This document shows, piece after piece, positions 16,443 through 25,210 of a stretch of 64,000 bases of DNA; within the stretch, counting starts at the first letter, position 1; every line of letters begins with the position of its first letter. Source of the DNA: Alphaproteobacteria bacterium (GTDB lineage: Bacteria > Pseudomonadota > Alphaproteobacteria > MPNO01 > UBA2964); contig WLWZ01000002.1 in the NCBI GenBank assembly GCA_012103315.1, forward strand, positions 254,873 to 318,872, given 5' to 3'. A model generated the notes under the pieces. That model was not told where the DNA came from and did not search any database. It saw only the letters and a program-made list of their open reading frames with translations. A program made the translations under genes and the position numbers.

Positions 16443-17503
16443 CCCAAGCGCTCAATAGTGTCGGCACAACAATACGGGATGCCGTGGCCGCGATAGAAGA
16501 AGGCAGGAGAGGGATTGCCGTCATTGTAGATAACGCTGGGATTCTACGGGGTACGGTTACTGACGGTGATATCCGTCGGGCTATTCTCACCGGACACAGC
16601 ATGGAAAACCCTATTGAAAACGCGATGAACCCTCAGCCAATAACAGCACCCATAGGATCAACGGAAGCGTACTTAGCAGACATCCTTATGGAACGATCTT
16701 TGGAAGCCATTCCGCTTGTCGATCAAAACAACAAGTTTATCAAAGTTGTGCATATCCGGGATTTAAGACCGGATAAGGAAAATGGCGGTGGCGAAGGATT
16801 CGCTGCGGCCGTTATCATGGCTGGTGGCGAGGGGCGGCGCATGCAACCCCTGACCGAGACCAAACCAAAGCCCTTAATAGAAGTCGGCGGCATGCCAATG
16901 ATCGAACGACAAGTTCGCGATCTTGTACGTGCCAGGGTGCCACAAATTTACATTTCAGTGAATTACCTAGGTCATATGATTGAAGAGCATTTCGGCGATG
17001 GGTCGCGGTTCGATACAAAGATAACCTATCTTCATGAAAGTCAAAAAATGGGTACCGCAGGAGCCCTGTCACTCCTACCAGAAATTCCAAGAGCACCAAT
17101 CTTGGTGATGAACGGGGACGTTCTTACGACGCCAAATTTTGAAAACCTTTTACTCTATCACAGAAATCACAAGTCAATCTTGACGGTTGCAGCGACGGAA
17201 TATCAGATCGAAATTCCCTACGGCGTTTTAGAAACAGATGGCGCAATGGTAACCGGCATTGCCGAGAAACCATCCCAGCGTTTCCTATGTAATGCAGGTA
17301 TGTACGTTTTTTCGCCAGAAGCATTAGAATTATTGCCAAAGAAAATTCCGTGCGACATGCCTGATCTTCTGAACGCCGTTATGCAAACGACCAATAACGT
17401 GTGCGTGTTCCCGATACATGAATATTGGGCTGATGTTGGCAATACCCGAGATCTAGAGCGTGCTGAAAAAGAAATTACACAAATGGAAAGAAAAGATGGG
17501 TGA
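16439..17503 (+). CDS. ptmE: CBS-domain sugar-1-phosphate nucleotidyltransferase (PtmE-like)
   Basis: I choose GTG at 16439, which overlaps the legG stop as GTGA (354 residues); TTG at 16430 is possible. Residues 1-115 form a CBS pair (GTVTDGDIRRAIL in the first, IPLVDQNNKF in the second). The nucleotidyltransferase domain begins near residue 122 with MAGGEGRRMQPLTETKPKP and continues with NGDVLTTPNF and NAGMYVFSPEA. This fusion is the hallmark of PtmE, the glucosamine-1-phosphate guanylyltransferase of the Campylobacter legionaminic acid pathway. The CBS pair may sense nucleotides. The neighbours legG and legB support the assignment. Confidence 0.87.
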   Translation: MTQALNSVGTTIRDAVAAIEEGRRGIAVIVDNAGILRGTVTDGDIRRAILTGHSMENPIENAMNPQPITAPIGSTEAYLADILMERSLEAIPLVDQNNKFIKVVHIRDLRPDKENGGGEGFAAAVIMAGGEGRRMQPLTETKPKPLIEVGGMPMIERQVRDLVRARVPQIYISVNYLGHMIEEHFGDGSRFDTKITYLHESQKMGTAGALSLLPEIPRAPILVMNGDVLTTPNFENLLLYHRNHKSILTVAATEYQIEIPYGVLETDGAMVTGIAEKPSQRFLCNAGMYVFSPEALELLPKKIPCDMPDLLNAVMQTTNNVCVFPIHEYWADVGNTRDLERAEKEITQMERKDG

Positions 17504-18497
17504 GTTCTGGAAAGGGCGGCGCGTACTCGTTACCGGTGCTGATGGTTTCATTGGCAGTCATTTAGTCGAGCAGCTAGTCAAAGAGGGGGCTAACGTAAGG
17601 GCATTCGTATTTTATAATTCCTGGAACAGTATTGGATGGCTTTCCGACGTCTCGCAGCAAACCCAAAATAGCATCGAGATTTTCACCGGAGATATTCGTG
17701 ATGATGGGTGCGTTGCGGAAGCTAGCCGCAACCAAGAAATAATTTTCCATCTCTCAAGTTTGATTGCCATCCCCTATAGCTACAAAGCGCCAAGGGCTTA
17801 TGTGGATACGAACGTAGTTGGGGCCCTTAATGTTCTGCAGGCGGGTCGACAATCGGATAGCCTAGAGAGAATTATTCATACGTCGACGTCGGAAGTATAC
17901 GGTACAGCACAATTCGTTCCGATTACGGAAGAACATCCGCTCTCGGGTCAGTCACCCTATTCCGCCTCAAAGATCGGTGCCGACATGGTGGCGGAGAGTT
18001 TTTTCCGGTCCTTTGAACTTCCAATCGTTACCGCTCGACCGTTTAACACGTTTGGACCCCGCCAAACCGCCCGGGCAGTCATTCCGACGATTGCCGCACA
18101 ACTTCTTTCAGGGTGTGATCAATTGACGTTAGGTGCCCTTACCCCCACCCGCGACTTTAATTTTGTTGCGGATACTGTTGGTGGGCTAATTGCCCTCGGC
18201 GCCTGTAAGGACGCTGAAGGCCAAGTCGTTAATATTGGCACGGGAGAAGAGTGGTCAATCGAACAGACAGCTAACCTTCTTATGCAAGTTTGCGAGAACG
18301 ATGTCGAGATTATTTCGGAAGATGCTCGGCTACGGCCGGAGAAAAGTGAAGTAAATCGATTGCTGGCCGACGCCAGCCGTTTGAAATCATTGACCGGGTG
18401 GCAACCGGAGGTGCCTTTCCCAAAAGGCTTGGCACAAACTGTCAGTTGGATTCGAACAAACCTTCATCACTTCGACCCGTCTCGGTACACCCTTTGA
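17496..18497 (+). CDS. legB: GDP-sugar 4,6-dehydratase (LegB-like)
   Basis: The 333-residue extended SDR has TGADGFIGSHLV near residue 12, HLSSLIAIPYSY, the serine/threonine motif HTSTSEVYG, the catalytic pair in YSASK and FNTFGPRQ. The NSW..IGWL segment after the first strands is characteristic of LegB-type dehydratases. The ATG at 17496 overlaps the ptmE stop by 8 bases; the longer frame from 17460 is less likely. It would make the 4-keto-6-deoxy sugar that LegC normally aminates, but no LegC or LegH is in the window. Confidence 0.87.
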   Translation: MGEFWKGRRVLVTGADGFIGSHLVEQLVKEGANVRAFVFYNSWNSIGWLSDVSQQTQNSIEIFTGDIRDDGCVAEASRNQEIIFHLSSLIAIPYSYKAPRAYVDTNVVGALNVLQAGRQSDSLERIIHTSTSEVYGTAQFVPITEEHPLSGQSPYSASKIGADMVAESFFRSFELPIVTARPFNTFGPRQTARAVIPTIAAQLLSGCDQLTLGALTPTRDFNFVADTVGGLIALGACKDAEGQVVNIGTGEEWSIEQTANLLMQVCENDVEIISEDARLRPEKSEVNRLLADASRLKSLTGWQPEVPFPKGLAQTVSWIRTNLHHFDPSRYTL

Positions 18498-20071
18498 GAG
18501 TTCTCTTCACGACTCAGTCAAACGGGCTGAGCATGTTTGATGGCTTGGCGTCAACGTTGGGCGAACGAACAGAACTAAACAAAGTGGGATTCACTATCGC
18601 TGATCGTTGGTCATACCATCAGTGGCTAAAGACAAATCCGACCTTTGAAGCTGCCGGGCATTTTCTCGTAAAAGAATGGGAGATCACAGCGAATCCCAAC
18701 GATCCGCCCAATTTTGAACGCCTTGCACAATTTGAAAAACAGTTATCCTGGCAGGATGGGCGTGGACCAGGTGTTTTTGGCGCCATTGTCGCCGACCGCC
18801 GCCTCTTGATGGGGCCTGACTGTACGTACACCCAAGATTACAGACGCCGATTCACTGACGCACAACATCTATGCATCCTCGAAAGAGCATGCGAGGCGAT
18901 GGAACAAGCGTTTGACTCCGTCAAACCCGATCTCGTCGTAGGTTTTATCTGCAATAGCATTTTAGAATATCTGGGATTCTTATTCGCACGGGCTCGGGGT
19001 ATCCGATACTTAAATTTAAGAACGTCACGAATTGAGAATCGTATTCTTTTATCAGACAGCCATCGGGACCCGGCCCCTGAAGTCGTCGCGACCTACGCCG
19101 CCGGGGAAGGCATTAGCAACACCGCAATCGCACAAGCCAAACAGTTAATCCTCAATGCACGCGAAGTGAGCGCCAAATATGAAGGGGTCGTTTCCCCGTC
19201 AAGTAAGCCCGCCCGCAAAGTTCCAACACCCCGCAACCCGTTGTCAGCAGCCCTCCGCTTCTCGCGATCACTGTCAGAATACCGGTCGAGTGGGGCTGCC
19301 GATGATAACCACTGCCCGGGCCTCATCCGACCCCTATGGTTTAGTACGGTGCGCAACCCGATCCTCGCGCGTAAGACCAAAAAAATGTTGGGGCCGCAAT
19401 ATGTTTCAGCAAAAGACCTCGCGGAAAGGCGCTTCGCGGTATTTCCGCTCCATACGGAACCGGAAATCTCTCTGACACTATACGGTCGGCCATATTTAAA
19501 TCAGGTGGAAGTCATCAGGGCCATCGCTCTTAGCCTGCCCGCCGACATGGTTCTGGTCATTAAGGAACATCCCTGGATGGTTGGGAAGCGGTCCCTGGGC
19601 ATGTACAAAAAATTTCTGAATATTCCGCGCGTCCGATTGGCGGCGCCGGAACTCAATTTGCGAGACCTAATCACAAAATCATCTTTGGTGACATTGCTAA
19701 CCGGCTCCTCGAGTCTAGAAGCCAGTATCCTTGAAAAGCCGGTCGTCGCCTTAGGGCCGAATATGGTGACGCTCCTACCGGATTCGATGGCGGTCCGATG
19801 TCGAGATTTAACCGAACTACCCGAAGCAATTTCAAAATTGCTCAACGAACACGAACACGATGAAACGTCCTTGGAACGGCTATACGCCGCAATCGTCGAG
19901 AATACGACAGAGGTCAATTTGTATTCCGGTCTTCTAGGTCGAACCAACTCCTACTCCACCGAGGATCGAAGTCGGGATGCCGATCTCAATAATCTTGCGA
20001 CCTTTTTGCTAGAGCGGGCTCAACAACCCATGGCGAATGTTCCCAAAGGGTACGACGTCGGTTCTTGGTAG
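18494..20071 (+). CDS. Capsule-synthesis-type transferase (KpsC/KpsS-like)
   Basis: I set the start at TTG 18494, which overlaps the legB stop as TTGA and begins with a beta strand (RVLFTTQSNG); this gives 525 residues. The C-terminal half reads AVFPLHTEPEISL, VLVIKEHPWMVG and TLLTGSSSLEASILEKPVVALG, the pattern of the Capsule_synth family, whose KpsC/KpsS members add KDO to lipid carriers. KpsC and KpsS use CMP-activated acids, which would suit a locus making CMP-nonulosonates; this link is inference. A basic, low-complexity segment lies between the two halves. The following gene starts in the end of this one. Confidence 0.72.
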   Translation: MRVLFTTQSNGLSMFDGLASTLGERTELNKVGFTIADRWSYHQWLKTNPTFEAAGHFLVKEWEITANPNDPPNFERLAQFEKQLSWQDGRGPGVFGAIVADRRLLMGPDCTYTQDYRRRFTDAQHLCILERACEAMEQAFDSVKPDLVVGFICNSILEYLGFLFARARGIRYLNLRTSRIENRILLSDSHRDPAPEVVATYAAGEGISNTAIAQAKQLILNAREVSAKYEGVVSPSSKPARKVPTPRNPLSAALRFSRSLSEYRSSGAADDNHCPGLIRPLWFSTVRNPILARKTKKMLGPQYVSAKDLAERRFAVFPLHTEPEISLTLYGRPYLNQVEVIRAIALSLPADMVLVIKEHPWMVGKRSLGMYKKFLNIPRVRLAAPELNLRDLITKSSLVTLLTGSSSLEASILEKPVVALGPNMVTLLPDSMAVRCRDLTELPEAISKLLNEHEHDETSLERLYAAIVENTTEVNLYSGLLGRTNSYSTEDRSRDADLNNLATFLLERAQQPMANVPKGYDVGSW

Positions 20072-21189
20072 ATATCGCCTATATAGTACCAAGCCGTATT
20101 CCCGGGACTGCGGCCAACGCTATCCATACAATGAAAATGGCGCAGGCATTATTAGAAGTAGATCCCGATCTGCTTACAGTTTCCGCCCGGAGCACTGGAA
20201 ACTATTCAACCGATGAAATCAAATCGTTATACGGGCTCACCAACCCTCCCGAGATCATCAGATATCGATCTAATGGTCGATTTGGCATCCACAGATTTAA
20301 TTTTCGCGCCGCCCTTCTCGCTCGCAGAAAGGGGGCCATGCGCGTTTTGAGCCGCTCAGTGGGCGCCGCTGCCATGACCGCGACCCTGGGCATACCAACC
20401 ATCTATGAATGTCACGCGCCCCCGCAGGGATTTGAAAATAAATATTGGAACCTCCTGGTTGGATCGAAACAGTTCAAACGCATGGTCGTTATCTCTCACG
20501 CCCTGCGGGATTTAATTCTCGACACAATTCCCATGTCTCAGAATGCAGAAATCATTGTTGCCCATGATGGCGTCGATCTAGATCGGTTTGTGGATCTTGA
20601 CGACGCTATAACAGCCAAACAAAAAGCTGGACGCGACACCTCCCGACCGATCGCTGGATATGCTGGTCACCTATATGCCGGACGGGGGATAGAGATCATC
20701 CTATCCTGTGCAAATGCTTTGCCGGATTGGGACTTTGTTGTCGCAGGCGGGACCAAAATTGACATTCAGCGATTTCAAGACCAAGCAAAACAGCAACGGT
20801 TAACGAATATAGAGTTCTGGGGCTTTATCCCCAATGCAGAACTGGCAAACCGGCTTGCCGTCGCAGATGTCTTGTTGATGCCTTATCAAAACAATGTCGC
20901 GGTTAGTAGCGGTAAACTTGATACTGCACGATGGATGAGCCCCCTTAAAATGTTTGAATATATGGCAATGAAAAGGGCCATTATCTCTAGCGACCTGCCT
21001 GTTCTGAGAGAAGTTCTCGATAGTCAAACGGCAATGATGGTTCAGCCAAACGACCCTAAAGAATGGATCGAGGCACTTACGGCCCTTAAGTCTGAAGCTA
21101 TCCGCGTGCCGATCTCAGTCGCTGCAGGACGGGAAGTCCTACAATATGACTGGCGAAAGCGTGCTGATCACATTTTGCGCGGCATGTGA
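20065..21189 (+). CDS. GT4-family glycosyltransferase
   Basis: The 374-residue GT-B enzyme starts with TTG at 20065, seven bases before the upstream stop ends, and opens with the strand VDIAYIVPSRIPG. The C-terminal donor domain has AGYAGHLYAGRGIE and the KMFEYMAMKRAIIS segment, which carries the second glutamate of the EX7E motif. It is one of six GT4 enzymes in this locus. The sugar it transfers is not predictable. Confidence 0.82.
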   Translation: MVDIAYIVPSRIPGTAANAIHTMKMAQALLEVDPDLLTVSARSTGNYSTDEIKSLYGLTNPPEIIRYRSNGRFGIHRFNFRAALLARRKGAMRVLSRSVGAAAMTATLGIPTIYECHAPPQGFENKYWNLLVGSKQFKRMVVISHALRDLILDTIPMSQNAEIIVAHDGVDLDRFVDLDDAITAKQKAGRDTSRPIAGYAGHLYAGRGIEIILSCANALPDWDFVVAGGTKIDIQRFQDQAKQQRLTNIEFWGFIPNAELANRLAVADVLLMPYQNNVAVSSGKLDTARWMSPLKMFEYMAMKRAIISSDLPVLREVLDSQTAMMVQPNDPKEWIEALTALKSEAIRVPISVAAGREVLQYDWRKRADHILRGM

Positions 21190-21196
21190 CATTTCG

Positions 21197-22060
21197 ATGA
21201 GTGCAACCAAACTATTCAAAGACGTGGTCAGGTATGTGTGGAACGAACCATCTAACAAGGGGCGCCGGTGCGGCAAGCTGATCAGCGCCTTTATATGGCA
21301 GCTCCGAAAAAGAATTTCTACGAAACCGGTTACCGTCCGCTTATGGAATGGAGCGCAATATATCGCCTACCCACAAGACAGCATGGCTTCTTTTGCCTTC
21401 TATGCGCACATATATCAAAGTGAATTTATCAGTTTCGCAGATCGGGTTGCTAGCGATGGGGCGATGGTAGACGTCGGCGCTAACGTTGGGCTGTTCGCTC
21501 TGTCCCTAAGTCATCGCTTCAAAGAGTCCGTGCTCTATGAAGCAAGCGCCGAAGCCAGCCGCAAAGCGCAAGAAAACATAACTCTGAACTCTTTGAATCA
21601 GTATCGCATTAGAGGACTCGCCGTTAGCGACAGCGTCGGTACTGTAAATTTCAGCGCTCTGGCACCAACGGGGCTCACTAATAAGATTTCCACCGATCCC
21701 AGCGGCATTTTGATCGACGCCACGACACTGGATGATGATCTAGACAACGACTTCAAACGCCGATTGTCCTTTTTGAAGATTGATGTAGAGGGAGCTGAAA
21801 TCAACGTCCTTCGCGGTGCTACTGAAACGCTAGCCGCCGCCCCTAATCTTCTCATTATGTTCGAACGGTTAAAAACGTCTGGACTAGATGAGATTAACGA
21901 GCTTCTAGAAGCCCAGGGATATAGTGTGTTTGCCATACATATGGGCTTACCGGATCAGACCCCTGACAGATTGAGAACGGCGCATGATTTGTTTGCTTGC
22001 AAGCAAAGTCAGTTCGAAGCGGTCTGTAGACGAGCACACGAAACATTACTAAAGACGTGA
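21197..22060 (+). CDS. FkbM-family methyltransferase
   Basis: Taken from the ATG at 21197 the protein has 287 residues; the longer frame from 21146 would overlap the upstream gene by 44 bases. MVDVGANVGLFALSLS is the SAM-binding motif, and FLKIDVEGAEINVLRGA is the diagnostic FkbM segment. The family puts O-methyl groups on sugars and polyketides, often in polysaccharide loci. No start overlap is present here; the gap to the upstream stop is 7 bases. The target is probably a sugar hydroxyl of the glycan. Confidence 0.85.
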   Translation: MSATKLFKDVVRYVWNEPSNKGRRCGKLISAFIWQLRKRISTKPVTVRLWNGAQYIAYPQDSMASFAFYAHIYQSEFISFADRVASDGAMVDVGANVGLFALSLSHRFKESVLYEASAEASRKAQENITLNSLNQYRIRGLAVSDSVGTVNFSALAPTGLTNKISTDPSGILIDATTLDDDLDNDFKRRLSFLKIDVEGAEINVLRGATETLAAAPNLLIMFERLKTSGLDEINELLEAQGYSVFAIHMGLPDQTPDRLRTAHDLFACKQSQFEAVCRRAHETLLKT

Positions 22061-22121
22061 TGTCATCGTAGACATTAAATCAGAAAGCAGTGAATCGGCT
22101 GGCTTAGTAATTGCGCATGTT

Positions 22122-23321
22122 ATGGGCTACTACATGCCGGGGCTCGGTTATCAGGAGAATTTCTTACCTTTCGAGCAACAGGTTATCGGCAACGAAGTCC
22201 ATATTATTACCGGCGACCGATATGCACCTCATCCAGCCTACGCAAGCGTCTATGAGGAACAATTTGGATCGCGGGTTGTCGGTGTAGGTAAGCAGCTCGA
22301 CCGAAGTGTCACGATACATCGGCTTCCTGTGCCGGTTGAATTAGCCCGGCGCAATAATCCATGGATCGGCGGCCTCGCTCGCCGATTGAATCAAATCCAA
22401 CCCGATATCGTTCACCTACATGGCGTCACGCCGCTATCAAGTCTTCAGGCAGTTTTGGGTAAAACCGCAAAACGGTGGACTCTTGTTTGTGATCACCACC
22501 TTTGCCAATTCAACCTTGAACCCTTTACGTTTCTAAAGCGAGCCTACTACACATTCTTCCGGCTTCTATTCACCGCCTTTGGGCAAAAACGCGTTGCCAG
22601 CTGGCTTCCGATCAACGAAGACGCCCGCGACGTCCTCGCCACCACGTTGGGGATCAAGGGTGCCAACGTTCATATCAACCGGTTGGGCGTCGACACGAAC
22701 ATGTTTTATTTTAACCAAAGCATCCGAGAGGGCTATCGACGAAAAAATAACATCCCACCTGATCTGAGATTGATTGTCTTTGCCGGCAAGATTGAACCTC
22801 GAAAACGTCTTGAAGATTTGTTGACTGCTTTTGCATCAGCCTTTCCGGGAAAAAATCAGGATAAGGCGATGCTCGCCATTTATGGCGGCGGAGAGAAATC
22901 ACAGCTGGAAGCATTAAAGACCCGCGCAGAGGAACTAGAAATCGAAAACGCCGTGCGCTTTCATCCCATGCAACCACACGATCAATTACCGAAAATTTTC
23001 AACGCTGCGGATATTGGCGTTTGGCCCGGAGACGCTGCCATAACAGCAATCGAAGCGTTGAGTTGCGGCCTTCAGGTAATACTGCCATCCGACCCAGGAT
23101 TGTCATATGTCGCAAGCTGTAAGGGCGCAACAGAGTTTCCACGAGGAGACACAGGGGCGTTGGCAGATTTAATCGTATTACAGGCTGGTCCCTCGATGAG
23201 CGCTCGAAATCAAATTGCCGCCGACTGCGCGGAAAAGCTTAGCTGGACGGCAATCGCCCACGATTCGATAGAAATTTATCGCCATTCCCTCGCAACAACC
23301 AAATCAGAAAATGCCAAATGA
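22122..23321 (+). CDS. GT4-family glycosyltransferase with unclear start
   Basis: The protein (399 residues from ATG 22122) has YYMPGLGYQENFLP at its N-terminus, the VHLHGVTPL segment, VFAGKIEPRKRLEDLL and AAITAIEALSCGLQVIL, which places it in GT4. The first beta strand (GLVIAHVMG) is encoded just upstream of the first usable ATG, in an open frame from 22053 that holds no ATG, GTG or TTG. Either the enzyme starts inside its first strand or a rare codon such as ATT at 22110 is used. It overlaps the next gene by 11 bases. Confidence 0.8.
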   Translation: MGYYMPGLGYQENFLPFEQQVIGNEVHIITGDRYAPHPAYASVYEEQFGSRVVGVGKQLDRSVTIHRLPVPVELARRNNPWIGGLARRLNQIQPDIVHLHGVTPLSSLQAVLGKTAKRWTLVCDHHLCQFNLEPFTFLKRAYYTFFRLLFTAFGQKRVASWLPINEDARDVLATTLGIKGANVHINRLGVDTNMFYFNQSIREGYRRKNNIPPDLRLIVFAGKIEPRKRLEDLLTAFASAFPGKNQDKAMLAIYGGGEKSQLEALKTRAEELEIENAVRFHPMQPHDQLPKIFNAADIGVWPGDAAITAIEALSCGLQVILPSDPGLSYVASCKGATEFPRGDTGALADLIVLQAGPSMSARNQIAADCAEKLSWTAIAHDSIEIYRHSLATTKSENAK

Positions 23322-24438
23322 CCGTGCCCGAATTCGGGTACTTTTAGTAATCGCCGGACTTCCGGCGGGCGGTGCGGAAAGGCAAATGGCGCTTTTGGCC
23401 GAAAATTTAGATCGCTCAAAATTTGATGTTGGTTTGTTGATATTCAACAGTGCAGAGAAAATTCATTACCAGGAAGTCCTGAACTTACCGTTATGGTTTC
23501 GCGCACTAAATCTGTCACCAGCAAAGGATCGGCTTTTGCTAATCCCCAAACTGGTATGCGGCATTCGGCATGCTTTAACCGACTTCAAACCGGATATTAT
23601 TCACACGACTCTTAACGTCGCTAACCATGCTGTGCGTTTCGCTGCACTCATGTCGAGATGTAAGGCACCCATCGTTACGTCAGTTCGAGTTGAATATAGA
23701 CCCAGCTACGCGCCCAGCGAGAAGCGCCTGGAGCGCTTATTGTGGCGACGTTCGAAACATATTATTTGCAATTCGGGGACCACGAAAGAACAACTCAAAA
23801 CCGATCTCGGGATTCCCGCCAACCGTATGACAACAATCCCCAACGGCATTAACAAGGTATTCTTTAAAGACTCTTTGGAGCGGCCAGCCGTCTGGCCTAA
23901 AGGGAAAATCGCTCTGACCGTTGGTCGCTTTACCCAGCAAAAAAATCACACTGCCCTCGTAGAGGCTATCGCCGCTCTTGAGCCGAGAGGTACCCTAACG
24001 GATTGGCATTTTGTTTTTTTGGGCGACGGGCCACTGCAGGACACGATCCTGTCTTTAATTCATCAGCATGCATTACAGGAACGCATACGAATTATGCCAC
24101 CCACACAGAATATGCCCGCTGTTTATCAGGCCTCAGATCTTTTTATTCTCCCCTCTCTGTATGAAGGGATGTCCAATGCGGTTCTTGAGGCAGCTGCCAG
24201 CAAATGTGCGATAATCGTCAATAAAAACGCTGACAATGTTGGCCTTATCAACGACGATCGTGGTTGGGTAGCAAGGAATTCGATACAGGATACGCTTGAG
24301 ACCGTGATTTCCCTGACCGACGAAGAACGCGCCCAAAAAGCCAACACAGCATCAGCTTATGTCGAGCAAAATTTCGGCGCCAAAATCTCCATGAACAAGA
24401 CAGTTGCAGTTTATCGAACCGTTCTAGAGTTAAGCTGA
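23311..24438 (+). CDS. GT4-family glycosyltransferase
   Basis: The 375-residue GT-B enzyme begins with RIRVLLVIAGLPAGGAERQM, the glycine-rich acceptor loop typical of GT4. The donor domain has LTVGRFTQQKNHTAL and FILPSLYEGMSNAVLEAAA, which carries the EX7E pair. It overlaps the preceding GT4 gene by 11 bases and ends four bases before the next start, so it is part of the same transcript. Donor sugar unknown. Confidence 0.87.
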   Translation: MPNDRARIRVLLVIAGLPAGGAERQMALLAENLDRSKFDVGLLIFNSAEKIHYQEVLNLPLWFRALNLSPAKDRLLLIPKLVCGIRHALTDFKPDIIHTTLNVANHAVRFAALMSRCKAPIVTSVRVEYRPSYAPSEKRLERLLWRRSKHIICNSGTTKEQLKTDLGIPANRMTTIPNGINKVFFKDSLERPAVWPKGKIALTVGRFTQQKNHTALVEAIAALEPRGTLTDWHFVFLGDGPLQDTILSLIHQHALQERIRIMPPTQNMPAVYQASDLFILPSLYEGMSNAVLEAAASKCAIIVNKNADNVGLINDDRGWVARNSIQDTLETVISLTDEERAQKANTASAYVEQNFGAKISMNKTVAVYRTVLELS

Positions 24439-24442
24439 GTTT

Positions 24443-25210
24443 ATGCCGAATAAAAACAAGGCCAAAACGGACTACGCAGAGACATATGGGCGCCAATGGA
24501 TCGATCAATCTAAATATTGGACATCAATGGGGTATCATGTTCGATATCAAAAAAAATTCATCGACTGCCTCGCGTTTGAGGATTCAACAACAATACTGGA
24601 ATGCGGATCGGGAACAGGAGAGATCGCCCAGTTTACGATGGAGCAATACCTGTCAGAAGACGGTCCAAATGTGGACTTTTATCTTGCCGACATTTCCGCA
24701 ACCTTGCTGAATTCCGTCCGTGAAAATCTGTCGCCACCAAAGCGTGTAACGCCTCACTTGATCCAGGCTACAGCAGGCAATCTACCTTTTGCCGACAATT
24801 TTTTTGACCGAATCTATGCATTATCAATGTTGTGGTATTCGCCCAATCCCAAACAGTCTATTCTCGATATGTTACGGATTTTAAAACCCGGAGGGCTAAT
24901 GTGCTTCGATGTAATGAGTGTTCTTAATACCACCGGAATCATAGGAAATCTCGGGAATAAACTCTCAGTAGCTATGCAGGGCGGGCAACGTGTGACATAC
25001 CTGCTCCCATCCGAAATTAAGCGGATGCTACGCCGGGAAAACGTCGCGTTTGACGTAACAGGATACATGCCAATCTTGCCAACGACATTGCCCGGAATTG
25101 GAAACCATCTTAATTTGTACAACGCTCTGAACTGGCTACCTCAAACGGAAAACGCGCTCTTCATTGAGTTCTGCAACAAGATAATTTACTGCGTGAGAAA
25201 AAATGGCTGA
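24443..25210 (+). CDS. Class I SAM methyltransferase
   Basis: The 255-residue protein has motif I ILECGSGTGEIAQF near residue 50, a YLADIS motif II and the LRILKPGGLMCFDVMS post-motif, typical of methyltransferase type 11. An N-terminal helix with many basic and aromatic residues precedes the domain. It sits between two GT4 genes and overlaps the second by eight bases. It probably methylates a sugar of the repeat unit, but quinone-type or lipid substrates are possible. Confidence 0.83.
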   Translation: MPNKNKAKTDYAETYGRQWIDQSKYWTSMGYHVRYQKKFIDCLAFEDSTTILECGSGTGEIAQFTMEQYLSEDGPNVDFYLADISATLLNSVRENLSPPKRVTPHLIQATAGNLPFADNFFDRIYALSMLWYSPNPKQSILDMLRILKPGGLMCFDVMSVLNTTGIIGNLGNKLSVAMQGGQRVTYLLPSEIKRMLRRENVAFDVTGYMPILPTTLPGIGNHLNLYNALNWLPQTENALFIEFCNKIIYCVRKNG

